DNA of 64,000 nucleotides. Origin: Symsagittifera roscoffensis. Lineage: Eukaryota > Xenacoelomorpha > Acoela > Convolutidae. The notes under the pieces were generated by a model. It did not search any database, had not been told where the DNA came from, and saw only the letters and a list, made by a program, of their open reading frames with translations. Where the stretch lies: the NCBI RefSeq assembly GCF_963678635.1, contig NC_087070.1, positions 54,662,617 to 54,726,616 on the forward strand, in the 5' to 3' direction. Numbering within the stretch: the stretch's first letter is position 1; the number at the start of each line of letters is the position of its first letter. This document shows, piece by piece, positions 1 to 12,914 of the stretch. Position numbers and translations under genes: made by a program.

Positions 1-238
1 CCGGAAAAAAAAAACAAACCGAAAAAAATTTGAGCCTAAAAAATATTAAGCCCCTCACCTCAAAATATAAACAGAATTTTTTTGCTGGTCAAACGACGCA
101 ATATGAGGCCACTAACACGATATAATATAGATCGATACCTATCAAGCAGAAAAAAAATACAACTTAAAAAAATTTCAATTTGCGACGCTTTCAAGCGAGT
201 CAATTGTAATTTACCAACACTTGCTTCAATTTACTTAC

Positions 239-1760
239 ATTCTTGAATTTGATCACCTCGGGGTCATATTTCTCCAGGATTTCTTTTGCCTTCTTATAGC
301 TTTCCTTCTCTCTCACCTGCTCCAGCTGAAAAAAAAAATCAAATCTATTGCTTCTCTTTACAAGCTAATATCGAAAATTAAAAATGCAATAAGGCAAAAA
401 ATCGAACAAGGAAAATACAATACGTAAGAAATGCTAGTGAAAGAAGTTTAGATAGGTAGGTTAATAAAAAGATTAAACTATCTAATTCAGAAAACTCTTG
501 CATGTCTAAAGGCTACCTGAATTTCAAAATTGTACGCAATATTTTTTTCAAAATAGGCAGTGCTCTTTTCAACTGATTTTGTCAATTCGAAATTTTTGGT
601 ACTTAATGTATTTTGAGCCAAAAATTCAGCTAATTATATCATACTAATCCTATGAATGAGCACCAAAAAAAAACATTTTATTTAGATATCAGGCTCAACA
701 AAAGATTTTTCAGGCTTGGACAATTTAGTGGATTATTATTTAATTATAGTTACGGTCAAAATCAAGCTTCATGATGGAATGGAACCCAAAAAAATTATAA
801 ACTTATGAACTTTTGTTATGAAGTAGTAAATCACACCTTAATTCTTCTGCAACCTTTTGTTATTCTAAGTGGCATAACTGTTTATTTTTACAGTTTATAA
901 GTAAATCAATCGTGATTCTGTAAATTTAATGAAATTAGGTGATCTTTAACAATGAGGCAATTAGGACAATATATTGTCCAGAAAACAAATTTTTAGCCCA
1001 AGAAAAATGTTAAAATCAATTCTAATACTGAAAAAATGCTGGAGCCGAAGCAAAGCTTTTCACTACTTGTGCTCTAAGAAGACTCAACTTATAATTGGCA
1101 AAAAACAGCACAAATACGCCACTCGGGCAGAGATTGCAGCTGAAACAGCTTTCAGTTAAACATGCATACGGAAAGAACATCCTAAGGCCGAAAAAAATAT
1201 AAGTAACATAAGATCAACTTTGACTTTAAAATTAAATTAACTACCAGAGCTTTTTTCTTCTCAATTAAGCTGCGTAACACTTCATCAGAGCTCTTGATTC
1301 GGCTGGTGAAGTAAAGCATGATTATTCTACGCAACACATATGCCCTGAAAAATAGTTTATCAGAAAATTCTGTAGATGAACAGAGATTAAAATTTCAATC
1401 TTTTGTAGAACTTACAAAACCGGGCCAAAACAAAGAGGAAGCGCATAAACGACGCGCATTTTCCAAGAAGAAGGAAAATAATACGCAAAAACAGAAGCAG
1501 CAGAAAGTGAATACAGTAGAAGCGTCCATAGAGTTACTGAAGCAACAATTCTTTTCTGACGTTGTTGACTTTGGTATCGGTTTTTCCGAACTGCATTGAT
1601 ATTATTTTCAGTTTCTTCCAGCTGTTCCCCCAGAGACTGACGCTAAAACACATACAAGCCGTTCGTAAAAGACTGCACAGAGGAATGCCTTTTAATCGGC
1701 CCTGGCTTATGCAAAATTAGCAACTTGAATAACCTGGAAAATAGAGAAGATTTTCCCCAT
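239..1760 (-). CDS. LNPK: Lunapark, first four exons (repeat copy 1)
   Basis: Host gene fragment. Lunapark sits in the ER membrane and stabilises three-way tubule junctions. Exons on the minus strand are 1760-1734 (ATG, peptide MGKIFSIFQ), 1642-1416, 1344-1245 and 325-239. Acceptors are TTTTAG, TTTCAG and a long T-run then CAG; donors are GTTATT, GTAAGT, GTAGTT and GTAAGT. Phases fit throughout (0, 2, 0, 0). The joined peptide of about 146 residues shows the family order: a short N-terminus beginning MG, a coiled segment (EQLEETENN), a first membrane segment (about TLWTLLLYSLSAASVFAYYF), a short loop, a second membrane segment around ALPLCFGPVLAYV, then a coiled coil with the family signature KESYKKAKEILEKYDP. 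The downstream part with the C4 zinc finger is not found and would lie left of the window. The first donor, GTTATT, is weak. An LTR stack lies 356 bp upstream of the ATG. Confidence 0.85.
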
Positions 1761-2116
1761 AACACTACTGTTGTTTTGTCACATATCCTTCTGAAACAGC
1801 AAAAAAAATGAAGCCTTGTAACATCAAATATAAATATATCGACACAAGCGATCAGGGATGACTTATTAACTCCTCAATCCTATTTAGCTTTCCTTGCATT
1901 ATGGTTAGGGTAATGGGCCATAGACAATGACAAACATAAGTTGTTCCGATGCGATAGAACTTTTGAATCAAGTAAAAAATTGAAGGGTGGAGGGGTCATG
2001 TTACTGGTTCCTAAAAAGTTAAACCCAAAGGGAAGACATGACTTAAGCAACAAGCACAAAAAGTATGATAGCATCTGCATAGAATTTGAAGCCGGACTCA
2101 ACAAAAATGATAGAAC

Positions 2117-4862
2117 TGTAACATTCGCCCAAATACTACACAGTGACGGAGCGTAGAAAAATTACCTATTAACGACTTGCCGGCGTCAGTTACCTAGATT
2201 CTACGTTTTTCACCGTCTCAACCTAGCCAGTTGGTTTTCTGGTCTGTCCATGGCTAAGTAAAAAGTTTCTAATTTCAGGCCATCAGTCAAACGACTTTTA
2301 ATCGGCTTTCGTTTACATGCGAATACAACCACATAGCTGGGTCTCGGATCCTCAGACTACGTGATTGTTATTAAAAACACGGCTCGAATATCCTATTTTA
2401 CTATGCTTTTGGGGACAGTTCTATATTTAAACCTTTGGAGATGGTGTAACATTCGTCTACTGCAGTCACACATGAGGCTCAAGAAAAATAAGCCCTATAA
2501 CCATTGGCTCAAGAGTCAGGGACACTATCTCCTGTGTTTTTCCACCTCAAATCAGTCGGAGCCAATTCGGTTCGCTTGTGACATGAGACTACGACCCGTT
2601 ACAGCTTAAGGCTACTACCAAAATATCCCCCCTACTCTAGAAATGATAACGTCCCCATACTCAGGTCTCTAGATACCCAAAATACATGAACGCTGTTAAA
2701 AACCGGGTCGGAACAATCCGTTGAATTACTTTTTATTAGACAGTGGAACTTTGATCCATTTCAGATGGATCAACCTAAAACTCGCCTTACCTCAACATAA
2801 CAATTGTAAAACACACTCTAGAAATTTAAATTAGTACTCACATTGTAGCACGCTCAAGAACTGGGAGTAATCAAGTCGGTAATCAACTCGAGAATTAAAT
2901 AATGTAACTAAAATGAGTTTAATGTTTGTCAGCTTTAACAACAAGAACAAGTTTGTACTCTAGACTATAATTTCTCGTGAACCATTGGGACACTCAAGCT
3001 GTCCACTTTTCCACCGAAGGTTCACTCTAGTCCAGTTTAGAATAATACTCCAGTCAAGTCACAATAATCCAGCAGTTCGTGGGAATACTCTTATCTCTGT
3101 TTCGAATGGGACAGCTCTACTCTAGGTTATTGCTGTGACGGAAATTGCGAATAGCAATTTCCTACCGATTTTTCTTGCAACTTTCCCGCGATTGTCACTC
3201 GATTGTTCTGAATTCTCTTTTTCGGTTTTTAGTTATCGCGAGAAAATCGTGCATGACAGGCTCCATTCGAATTTTTTGTAACATTCGCCAAAATATCACA
3301 CAGCGACGGAGCGTAGAAAAAGTACCTATTAACGACTGGCAGGCGTCAGTTACCTTAATTCTACTCGTTTTTCACCGTCTTGACCTTGCCAGTTGATTTT
3401 CTGGTCTGTCTAGGGCAAAGTAAAAAGTTACCATTTTTAGGCCATCAGTCAAACGACTTTTGATCAGCTTTCGTTTATATGCGAACACAACCACATAGCT
3501 GAGTCTCGGATCCTCAGACTACGTGATTGTCATTAAAAACACGGCTCGAACAACCTATTTTTATATGTTTTCGTGTGACAGTTCTATATTAAATCCACTA
3601 GAGATGGATTGACCCTTTCCTTTTACTATCTACTCATGTCCTGAAATATCAAATAATATCGGTGTTTAATTAAGATCTAGGACATTACAGCAGCTGTTAA
3701 AGTTAGTTTTCACAGTCCCTTCACATAGACAGTCTCTGGGGGACCAAGCCTCCGCTCCCGTGATTTTCTTGAGATAACACTCTTATCTCTTATATTTCGT
3801 GTCCCGGGAGGGTTCCGTGGTATTTTTCTTCCCCCCACTGAAGCCTCCGTCTCCACAAATATCTGTCGCTAAGGTCCTTATCGTGTGTTTTTGCCACGAT
3901 AAGAGGCTCCGTAATTTTCTTGCACGACTGTTCTTCACAATCTCTATCGTGGTTCTGATTTCCGTCTTTTCATTCAAAATGGCCGTCTTTTTTCTATTTC
4001 TCAGAAATGTTCTTCTTCCGATCGAAATTTTAAAAATAAAAATTCTAGAACATTCTGACCCTCCGTCGCAACACTTTTTTGTTCATAAGGCCTTTAGTCA
4101 CTCTTTTTTATGTCGCCGGAAGGTTGTGCTGTGTCATCTGGCAGAATGGCACATACTCCCCGGACAAGTCTCCATCAATGTCCCTATTGATCGCATAACA
4201 CCGGGTTATCGTCAAGTAGTTATCCAGTTTTCTGTAATCAATCTTACAAATCGCATAAGAAATTGAAATTTATCTACTCCACCTCAACTCACTACGTGTT
4301 CACAAATGGCATCGTACTACATCTCACTGCCTTTCAACATTTTCACAAAATTTGCACCATGAGGAGTGTCCTAGATAAAATTTCTTTTCTGACTACTTAC
4401 GTCATCTCGCCATAAAACTTCTTTTCGCCTCTGATTAAAAAGTGGGACGTGGCACGGCCACGCACCCGTTAAAATTAACTTAACACTACTCACCAAGTAT
4501 AATCAGTCATCTATGCGGTCCTTTCAATATTAAAACTAAGAAACACTGTGGCTAGGAAAGTTCTTGAGTTACCCACCCTTCTCGAGCGAGTTTACTCAAA
4601 CTTACCATGTCGCCACACAGTGAATTTGTGTCTTACACAGGTTAAAAACTTCAGTCGTGAATAAATAGGTAAATATACTCACCTATGTCCCTTACATACA
4701 TACATAGATAGTAGTAACTAAAATCAACAATTTCAACAATTTCAACAATTGCAACATTTTCAAAGTTTGGTCTGACCAAACTAGATCAAAACAAAAAGTT
4801 TAACAAGTTCAATAATCAAAACTTGGTTGTTTGGTTTAAGTTTTTACACACAAAGACAATCA
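2117..4862 (-). repeat. Tandem LTR stack upstream of Lunapark copy 1
   Basis: Three units in series, each opening (plus strand) with TGTAACATTCG, which is the 3' end of a minus-strand LTR: 2117-2444, 2445-3276 and 3277-4862. Unit 1 is a diverged copy of the left 330 bp of unit 3. Unit 2 matches the left 830 bp of the LTR at 56364-58549. Unit 3 is a complete A-type LTR ending GACAATCA (the minus strand starts TGATTGTC). No primer-binding site lies left of 2117, so that side is the outer edge against host DNA. Confidence 0.8.
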
Positions 4863-4864
4863 AG

Positions 4865-4888
4865 TTATTCTCTCCTTCTCTTCTCTTC
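4865..4888 (-). promoter_or_regulatory. Polypurine tract next to LTR, copy 1
   Basis: The plus strand is a run of C and T, so the minus strand is purine-rich (AAGAGAAGAGAAGGAGAG), just upstream of the LTR start. This is the plus-strand primer site of LTR elements. Here it is followed by GATA repeats rather than an ORF, so it is a relic. Confidence 0.65.
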
Positions 4889-4911
4889 TAGATAGATAGA
4901 TAGATAGATAT

Positions 4912-5006
<95 letters not shown>

Positions 5007-5007
5007 T

Positions 5008-5073
<66 letters not shown>

Positions 5074-5083
5074 CTATCTATCC
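4889..5083. repeat. (GATA)n microsatellite 1
   Basis: About 48 GATA units with a few TATATA and AAATA variants. It ends in the short inverted piece GATAGATCTATCTATC. It directly abuts the polypurine tract at 4865-4888. Confidence 0.97.
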
Positions 5084-5195
5084 AAACTAGATCAAAACAA
5101 AAAGTTTAACAAGTTCAATAATCAAAACTTGGTTGATTGGTTTAAGTTTTTACACACAAAGACAATCAAGTTTTTCTCTCCTTCTCTTCTCTTCT
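5084..5195 (-). repeat. Duplicated LTR head plus polypurine tract between GATA arrays
   Basis: Copy of 4784-4889: the first 85 bp of the A-type LTR (minus strand) and its polypurine tract. With the flanking GATA array it makes a 305-bp direct repeat of LTR head, tract and microsatellite. Confidence 0.85.
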
Positions 5196-5571
<376 letters not shown>

Positions 5572-6232
5572 GAAATTGAAACTGTCATAAATGAAAATGA
5601 GAAATTTGACTTTTCTGAGGGCGATAATTTTCAGAGAAAAAAAGCCGCTTATGCAAGGTAGAATAACACTATCCGTTAACACTACCGTGGGAGGGTTGTT
5701 TTTGCTTATAAAAAAAAGTATGGGTCAAATATCCCCCCGAGGATTTTTTCGAAGGCTGCAGACAGAGGAAAAAGTAACTAGGGGAGTATGCAGGCAGACA
5801 GGGGAGTAAGCGCTCTTTCAATTGATACCCTTTTTTTGAAAATCGGTAGTATAGTTTTTAAGAAAAACTGATATTTTCGAAAAAAAAAAATAATTTTCCA
5901 AAGCGTCTCAAAAAAAAATGAAATAAGAAACCGAATCCCATACAATTTCATCAAACTGCTTTTCATCACACAGGAATTCTAGGCAAACATACCAAGCAAA
6001 AACTTGAATTTTAAATTAGCAAGGGAATAAAACTTATCAAGCGAAATAAAGGAAACAATCTTTGATCAGACACCAGTTGAGCCGAAAAAAATATTAAAAT
6101 TGTTTGAAAAACTCAAGTCAAGTACCGCATGGAAATACAATGATAGTTTTATAACGCACAAGAACAATCCTTGATGTGGCAGCTCAAAACTTGAGGAGCC
6201 GCCAAAACTTGAGGACAAATGAATGCAACTGA

Positions 6233-6330
6233 AAAAAACAAGGTACTGTCGGGATTCAAACTCCGGAACCTTGGGTGCAAAGTCAACAGGCGTTAACTCT
6301 GGGTCAAACGCGGAAGAACCTGGAATCTGT
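6233..6330 (-). repeat. tRNA-derived SINE-like unit
   Basis: On the minus strand an A-box-like TGACCCAGAGTTAACG is followed by an anticodon-arm-like segment, a B-box-like AGTTTGAATCCC and a run of seven T as in a Pol III terminator. The layout is that of a decayed tRNA or a tRNA-headed SINE. The T stem is imperfect, so a functional tRNA is unlikely. No second copy is visible here. Confidence 0.45.
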
Positions 6331-7518
6331 GGGGGTTCAATAATAAAACAAGTTGAAATTTTGTAAGAAAAGTTGTTTGCGGGGAAAAATCCTAAATCCT
6401 GATTACACTACACGTGCTTCCACAAGTGTAAATAATTCAAAAACCAATCCTCAAAAAAATCTGATTTGGGCGTGAGCGAATTTTAAATTTTTCCTGGAAA
6501 ACAAACAAAAACAATCATCAAAACCTGGAAAATATATAGCCGTAAAGCTTTTTAAAACTCAACAACAAATTATGATTGACAAGTTTTTGATAACATTAAC
6601 CCATTTAAGGAAATCTGGATTAATGGGTTAATTTAATATCCTGAAAATAAATTCCAATTTTGAACCTATGTCTTTCTCGTTTTTTGCGCCATTTGTATGA
6701 CGCCTATCTTTTTGTATTTCGCCTACCTTTTAACAAATGAACTTGAACTGAACTCAAAATGCACATGTACCTAAATGCATTCATAGATGCACTAATATGT
6801 AGAAGCACTTGTGAAAATATTAGAGCATTTTAAGACTTTTTCCCGAAAACAAAAAAAATCACCTGGACCTACGTAAAAGTCTCCACTACGTTCATCGACA
6901 ATTTTTTCGGAAAACATCGAAATGATTGAATCGCCATGTGCTCGCTTCAGTCAGAGTAGACAAAACTAAAAAAAAAAGACAGTTGAAACGACGATTTGAA
7001 ATTATGGTTTCATAGAAATTAAATTTTCTTCTTTACGGAAAATTGTGGGCTCTTTGATAGCCTAAATTGCATGATATTAATTCTCAAGCCTCGCTTTGGT
7101 GGAAACCCAGCAAAACGAGTTAATTTGCAGTTCACTAAACAAAAAATTACACAGGCTAGATCTATCTACACCTATCAATACGAGATATATGGATTTAATA
7201 ATTGGATCTATCAAATTGAATAAGGCTAGTTTTGAGAAAAAAGCATTCAACACAGAAACGAAGTTGCACTTCGCATACACAAGCAAAAATATGACCGATA
7301 ACACTTCTGGGAAAAACTGAATGAGTAAAACTTTGAATCTATAAAATTTCTGAAGTGACGCACGCCAATTACGAGTCTACAATATTGCTAGGTAACGCAA
7401 GCCAATTATGACGCACTAGCAGTACCAGTCAATTTAAAAAAAAAGAAACTGACCGAATCAAATGCCTCAATTTATATAGCGGACGCATTTTAACTAGTAT
7501 ACGAAAAAGTTCATTAAA

Positions 7519-7590
7519 AACATCCAAACCTGTCTAGGTTTGAACCCTCGTATTTTGCTGCGGGTCTCCTTCCCTACCTCTACGCTAAAT
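7519..7590 (-). repeat. Second tRNA-like unit
   Basis: The minus strand carries an A-box match TAGCGTAGAGG (plus 7577-7587), then a B-box match GGGTTCAAACC (plus 7537-7547) about 30 bases later, then a TTTTT run. The acceptor and T stems do not pair fully. It could be a tRNA pseudogene or a SINE head. Confidence 0.4.
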
Positions 7591-8253
7591 ATCCATGATA
7601 CCTTAAAGTTGAAGTGCTATTTGTAATTTAATAGTCTGTGTTACTATCCTTAGCATTGGCTGTACTTAATATCTGGTTATTGATCAAAATGAACACTTTC
7701 AAAATGATCACATTTTGTCGCCACAGAATTTGCGACTTGGGTTGAAAAAAAAGATAGTTTATACGATAACACAATCTTTGCTTGTGAAAAGACAATAAGA
7801 TGTAAAATTATCATCAGGACAAAATTTACCAAGCAGTAACAAATCGAAAATACCTTAGCGAAACTCTTTTAGCAGAAAAAAAGCCAACAAGACTTAAGAA
7901 TCATGAGATTTTATTCAACCCTCAAAAAACACGGATACACAGAAACTTTATTCGCTCCTTAAATGAAATAATATTGGGTAACAAAGCCGAAATAGTATAG
8001 ACCGAAACCTAGTCAGCCGGAAAAAAAAACAAACCGAAAAAAATTTGAGCCTAAAAAATATTAAGCCCCTCACCTCAAAATATAAACAGAATTTTTTTGC
8101 TGGTCAAACGACGCAATATGAGGCCACTAACACGATATAATATAGATCGATACCTATCAAGCAGAAAAAAAATACAACTTAAAAAAATTTCAATTTGCGA
8201 CGCTTTCAAGCGAGTCAATTGTAATTTACCAACACTTGCTTCAATTTACTTAC

Positions 8254-9775
8254 ATTCTTGAATTTGATCACCTCGGGGTCATATTTCTCCAGGATTTCTT
8301 TTGCCTTCTTATAGCTTTCCTTCTCTCTCACCTGCTCCAGCTGAAAAAAAAAATCAAATCTATTGCTTCTCTTTACAAGCTAATATCGAAAATTAAAAAT
8401 GCAATAAGGCAAAAAATCGAACAAGGAAAATACAATACGTCAGAAATGCTAGTGAAAGAAGTTTAGATAGGTAGGTTAATAAAAAGATTAAACTATCTAA
8501 TTCAGAAAACTCTTGCATGTCTAAAGGCTACCTGAATTTCAAAATTGTACGCAATATTTTTTTCAAAATAGGCAGTGCTCTTTTCAACTGATTTTGTCAA
8601 TTCGAAATTTTTGGTACTTAATGTATTTTGAGCCAAAAATTCAGCTAATTATATCATACTAATCCTATGAATGAGCACCAAAAAAAAACATTTTATTTAG
8701 ATATCAGGCTCAACAAAAGATTTTTCAGGCTTGGACAATTTAGTGGATTATTATTTAATTATAGTTACGGTCAAAATCAAGCTTCATGATGGAATGGAAC
8801 CCAAAAAAATTATAAACTTATGAATTTTTGTTATGAAGTAGTAAATCACACCTTAATTCTTCTGCAACCTTTTGTTATTCTAAGTGGCATAACTGTTTAT
8901 TTTTACAGTTTATAAGTAAATCAATCGTGATTCTCTAAATTTAATGAAATTAGGTGATCTTTAACAAAGAGGCAATTAGGACAATATATTGTCCAGAAAA
9001 CAATTTTTTAGCCCAAGAAAAATGTTAAAATCAATTCTAATACTGAAAAAATGCTGGAGCCGAAGCAAAGCTTTTCACTACTTGTGCTCTAAGAAGACTC
9101 AACTTATAATTGGCAAAAAACAGCACAAATACGCCACTCGGGCAGAGATTGCAGCTGAAACAGCTTTCAGTTAAACATGCATACGGAAAGAACATCCTAA
9201 GGCCGAAAAAAATATAAGTAACATAAGATCAACTTTGACTTTAAAATTAAATTAACTACCAGAGCTTTTTTCTTCTCAATTAAGCTGCGTAACACTTCAT
9301 CAGAGCTCTTGATTCGGCTGGTGAAGTAAAGCATGATTATTCTACGCAACACATATGCCCTGAAAAATAGTTTATCAGAAAATTCTGTAGATGAACAGAG
9401 ATTAAAATTTCAATCTTTTGTAGAACTTACAAAACCGGGCCAAAACAAAGAGGAAGCGCATAAACGACGCGCATTTTCCAAGAAGAAGGAAAATAATACG
9501 CAAAAACAGAAGCAGCAGAAAGTGAATACAGTAGAAGCGTCCATAGAGTTACTGAAGCAACAATTCTTTTCTGACGTTGTTGACTTTGGTATCGGTTTTT
9601 CCGAACTGCATTGATATTATTTTCAGTTTCTTCCAGCTGTTCCCCCAGAGACTGACGCTAAAACACATACAAGCCGTTCGTAAAAGACTGCACAGAGGAA
9701 TGCCTTTTAATCGGCCCTGGCTTATGCAAAATTAGCAACTTGAATAACCTGGAAAATAGAGAAGATTTTCCCCAT
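8254..9775 (-). CDS. LNPK: Lunapark, first four exons (repeat copy 2)
   Basis: Second copy of the same gene piece, with exons 9775-9749, 9657-9431, 9359-9260 and 8340-8254. All splice sites and reading phases match copy 1, and I saw no coding difference. Downstream (8016 to 5572) I find no exon for the proline-rich linker or the zinc finger, so this copy looks truncated at its 3' end. It may be a partial gene duplicate, or one of two haplotypes placed in series by the assembler. Upstream of the ATG is 356 bp of possible promoter, then the LTR stack of element A. Confidence 0.83.
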
Positions 9776-10131
9776 AACACTACTGTTGTTTTGTCACATA
9801 TCCTTCTGAAACAGCAAAAAAAATGAAGCCTTGAAACATCAAATATAAATATATCGACACAAGCGATCAGGGATGACTTATTAACTCCTCAATCCTATTT
9901 AGCTTTCCTTGCATTATGGTTAGGGTAATGAGCCATAGACAATGACAAACATAAGTTGTTCCGATGCGATAGAACTTTTGAATCAAGTAAAAAATTGAAG
10001 GGTGGAGGGGTCATGTTACTGGTTCCTAAAAAGTTAAACCCAAAGGTAAGACATGACTTAAGCAACAAGCACAAAAAGTATGATAGCATCTGCATAGAAT
10101 TTGAAGCCGGACTCAACAAAAATGATAGAAC

Positions 10132-11291
10132 TGTAACATTCGCCCAAATACTACACAGTGACGGAGCGTAGAAAAATTACCTATTAACGACTTGCCGGCG
10201 TCAGTTACCTAGATTCTACGTTTTTCACCGTCTCAACCTAGCCAGTTGGTTTTCTGGTCTGTCCATGGCTAAGTAAAAAGTTTCTAATTTCAGGCCATCA
10301 GTCAAACGACTTTTAATCGGCTTTCGTTTACATGCGAATACAACCACATAGCTGGGTCTCGGATCCTCAGACTACGTGATTGTTATTAAAAACACGGCTC
10401 GAATATCCTATTTTACTATGCTTTTGGGGACAGTTCTATATTTAAACCTTTGGAGATGGTGTAACATTCGTCTACTGCAGTCACACATGAGGCTCAAGAA
10501 AAATAAGCCCTATAACCATTGGCTCAAGAGTCAGGGACACTATCTCCTGTGTTTTTCCACCTCAAATCAGTCGGAGCCAATTCGGTTCGCTTGTGACATG
10601 AGACTACGACCCGTTACAGCTTAAGGCTACTACCAAAATATCCCCCCTACTCTAGAAATGATAACGTCCCCATACTCAGGTCTCTAGATACCCAAAATAC
10701 ATGAACGCTGTTAAAAACCGGGTCGGAACAATCCGTTGAATTACTTTTTATTAGACAGTGGAACTTTGATCCATTTCAGATGGATCAACCTAAAACTCGC
10801 CTTACCTCAACATAACAATTGTAAAACACACTCTAGAAATTTAAATTAGTACTCACATTGTAGCACGCTCAAGAACTGGGAGTAATCAAGTCGGTAATCA
10901 ACTCGAGAATTAAATAATGTAACTAAAATGAGTTTAATGTTTGTCAGCTTTAACAACAAGAACAAGTTTGTACTCTAGACTATAATTTCTCGTGAACCAT
11001 TGGGACACTCAAGCTGTCCACTTTTCCACCGAAGGTTCACTCTAGTCCAGTTTAGAATAATACTCCAGTCAAGTCACAATAATCCAGCAGTTCGTGGGAA
11101 TACTCTTATCTCTGTTTCGAATGGGACAGCTCTACTCTAGGTTATTGCTGTGACGGAAATTGCGAATAGCAATTTCCTACCGATTTTTCTTGCAACTTTC
11201 CCGCGATTGTCACTCGATTGTTCTGAATTCTCTTTTTCGGTTTTTAGTTATCGCGAGAAAATCGTGCATGACAGGCTCCATTCGAATTTTT
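10132..11291 (-). repeat. Two truncated LTR pieces left of element A
   Basis: Units 10132-10459 and 10460-11291 each begin TGTAACATTCG on the plus strand. The first is about 330 bp and is a diverged copy of the start of the LTR at 11292. The second is about 830 bp and matches 56364-57192. They lie between Lunapark's upstream region and the complete LTR, as expected from nested insertions or LTR-LTR recombination. Confidence 0.75.
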
Positions 11292-12877
11292 TGTAACATT
11301 CGCCCAAATATCACACAGCGACGGAGCGTAGAAAAAGTACCTATTAACGACTGGCAGGCGTCAGTTACCTTAATTCTACTCGTTTTTCACCGTCTCGACC
11401 TTGCCAGTTGATTTTCTGGTCTGTCTAGGGCAAAGTAAAAAGTTACCATTTTTAGGCCATCAGTCAAACGACTTTTGATCAGCTTTCGTTTATATGCGAA
11501 CACAACCACATAGCTGAGTCTCGGATCCTCAGACTACGTGATTGTCATTAAAAACACGGCTCGAACAACCTATTTTTATATGTTTTCGTGTGACAGTTCT
11601 ATATTAAATCCATTAGAGATGGATTGACCCTTTCCTTTTTCTATCTACTCATGTCCTGAAATATCAAATAATATCGGTGTTTAATTAAGATCTAGGACAT
11701 TACAGCAGCTGTTAAAGTTAGTTTTCACAGTCCCTTCACATAGACAGTCTCTGGGGGACCAAGCCTCCGCTCCCGTGATTTTCTTGAGATAACACTCTTA
11801 TCTCTTATATTTCGTGTCCCGGGAGGGTTCCGTGGTATTTTTCTTCCCCCCACTGAAGCCTCCGTCTCCACAAATATCTGTCGCTAAGGTCCTTATCGTG
11901 TGTTTTTGCCACGATAAGAGGCTCCGTAATTTTCTTGCACGACTGTTCTTCACAATCTCTATCGTGGTTCTGATTTTCGTCTTTTCATTCAAAATGGCCG
12001 TCTTTTTTCTATTTCTCAGAAATGTTCTTCTTCCGATCGAAATTTTAAAAATAAAAATTCTAGAACATTCTGACCCTCCGTCGCAACACTTTTTTGTTCA
12101 TAAGGCCTTTAGTCACTCTTTTTTATGTCGCCGGAAGGTTGTGCTGTGTCATCTGGCAGAATGGCACATACTCCCCGGACAAGTCTCCATCAATGTCCCT
12201 ATTGATCGCATAACACCGGGTTATCGTCAAGTAGTTATCCAGTTTTCTGTAATCAATCTTACAAATCACATAAGAAATTGAAATTTATCTACTCCACCTC
12301 AACTCACTACGTGTTCACAAATGGCATCGTACTACATCTCACTGCCTTTCAACATTTTCACAAAATTTGCACCATGAGGAGTGTCCTAGATAAAATTTCT
12401 TTTCTGACTACTTACGTCATCTCGCCATAAAACTTCTTTTCGCCTCTGATTAAAAAGTGGGACGTGGCACGGCCACGCACCCGTTAAAATTAACTTAACA
12501 CTACTCACCAAGTATAATCATTCATCTATGCGGTCCTTTCAATATTAAAACTAAGAAACTCTGTGGCTAGGAAAGTTCTTGAGTTACCCACCCTTCTCGA
12601 GCGAGTTTACTCAAACTTACCATGTCGCCACACAGTGAATTTGTGTCTTACACAGGTTAAAAACTTCAGTCGTGAATAAATAGGTAAATATACTCACCTA
12701 TGTCCCTTATATACATACATAGATAGTAGTAACTAAAATCAACAATTTCAACAATTTCAACAATTGCAACATTTTCAAAGTTTGGTCTGACCAAACTAGA
12801 TCAAAACAAAAAGTTTAACAAGTTCAATAATCAAAACTTGGTTGATTGGTTTAAGTTTTTACACACAAAGACAATCA
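11292..12877 (-). repeat. 3' LTR of element A
   Basis: About 1,586 bp. Read on the minus strand it starts TGATTGTC just after the polypurine tract and ends CGAATGTTACA, giving TG...CA ends. Its left 870 bp is the same as 34367-35240 by eye. It carries the stem-loop described at 12171-12206. Confidence 0.8.
12171..12206. other. LTR copy of the stem-loop motif (A)
   Basis: CTCCCCGGACA then, 7 bases later, ATCAATG-TCCC-TATTGAT (12189-12206), six Watson-Crick pairs plus one G-T. The same element lies at 4157-4191 in repeat copy 1. Confidence 0.55.
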
Positions 12878-12881
12878 AGTT

Positions 12882-12905
12882 ATTCTCTCCTTCTCTTCTC
12901 TTCTT
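12882..12905 (-). promoter_or_regulatory. Polypurine tract of element A
   Basis: The minus strand reads AAGAGAAGAGAAGGAGAG between the ORF2 stop and the LTR start, followed by a few bases ending CT and then TGATTG. Element B has the same arrangement (purines, CT, TGA), which supports the LTR boundary. Confidence 0.75.
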
Positions 12906-12914
12906 TGGTCATCT

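Larger units (their letters stand above)
1..4893. repeat. 8-kb direct repeat, copy 1
   Basis: Matches 8017-12907 at an offset of 8,015-8,016 with about 20 substitutions and one A-run length change seen by eye. It contains the Lunapark exons, their upstream region and the LTR stack. Because it begins exactly at the window edge, it probably extends further left. It is followed by GATA arrays, whereas copy 2 is followed by element A. Confidence 0.95.
5572..8016. other. AT-rich spacer, no protein gene seen
   Basis: Single-copy in this window and AT-rich. It holds two tRNA-like units (6233-6330 and 7519-7590) and otherwise nothing I can support. The short open frames here (for example 7077-7320 on either strand) have no recognisable family or splice context. 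In copy 2 the missing 3' exons of Lunapark would have to lie here, and I did not find them. Confidence 0.6.
8017..12907. repeat. 8-kb direct repeat, copy 2
   Basis: Counterpart of 1-4893. Homology runs through the LTR and polypurine tract and stops where element A's ORF2 begins. At several diagnostic positions in the LTR (for example 11300, 11395, 11612 and 11976) this copy agrees with the LTR at 34367-35240 against copy 1, so it carries the true partner LTR of element A. Confidence 0.95.

Noticed and set aside
221-427. 68-residue plus-strand frame (and 8236-8466)
   Set aside because: Antisense to Lunapark exon 4; begins with TTG.
1318-1599. 93-residue plus-strand frame (and 9333-9614)
   Set aside because: It lies antisense to Lunapark exons 2 and 3, whose splice sites and protein match are clear.
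6247-6326. Possible next Lunapark exon with a proline-containing peptide
   Set aside because: The same bases read better as a tRNA-like unit with A-box, B-box and T-run; no family match and a poor donor.
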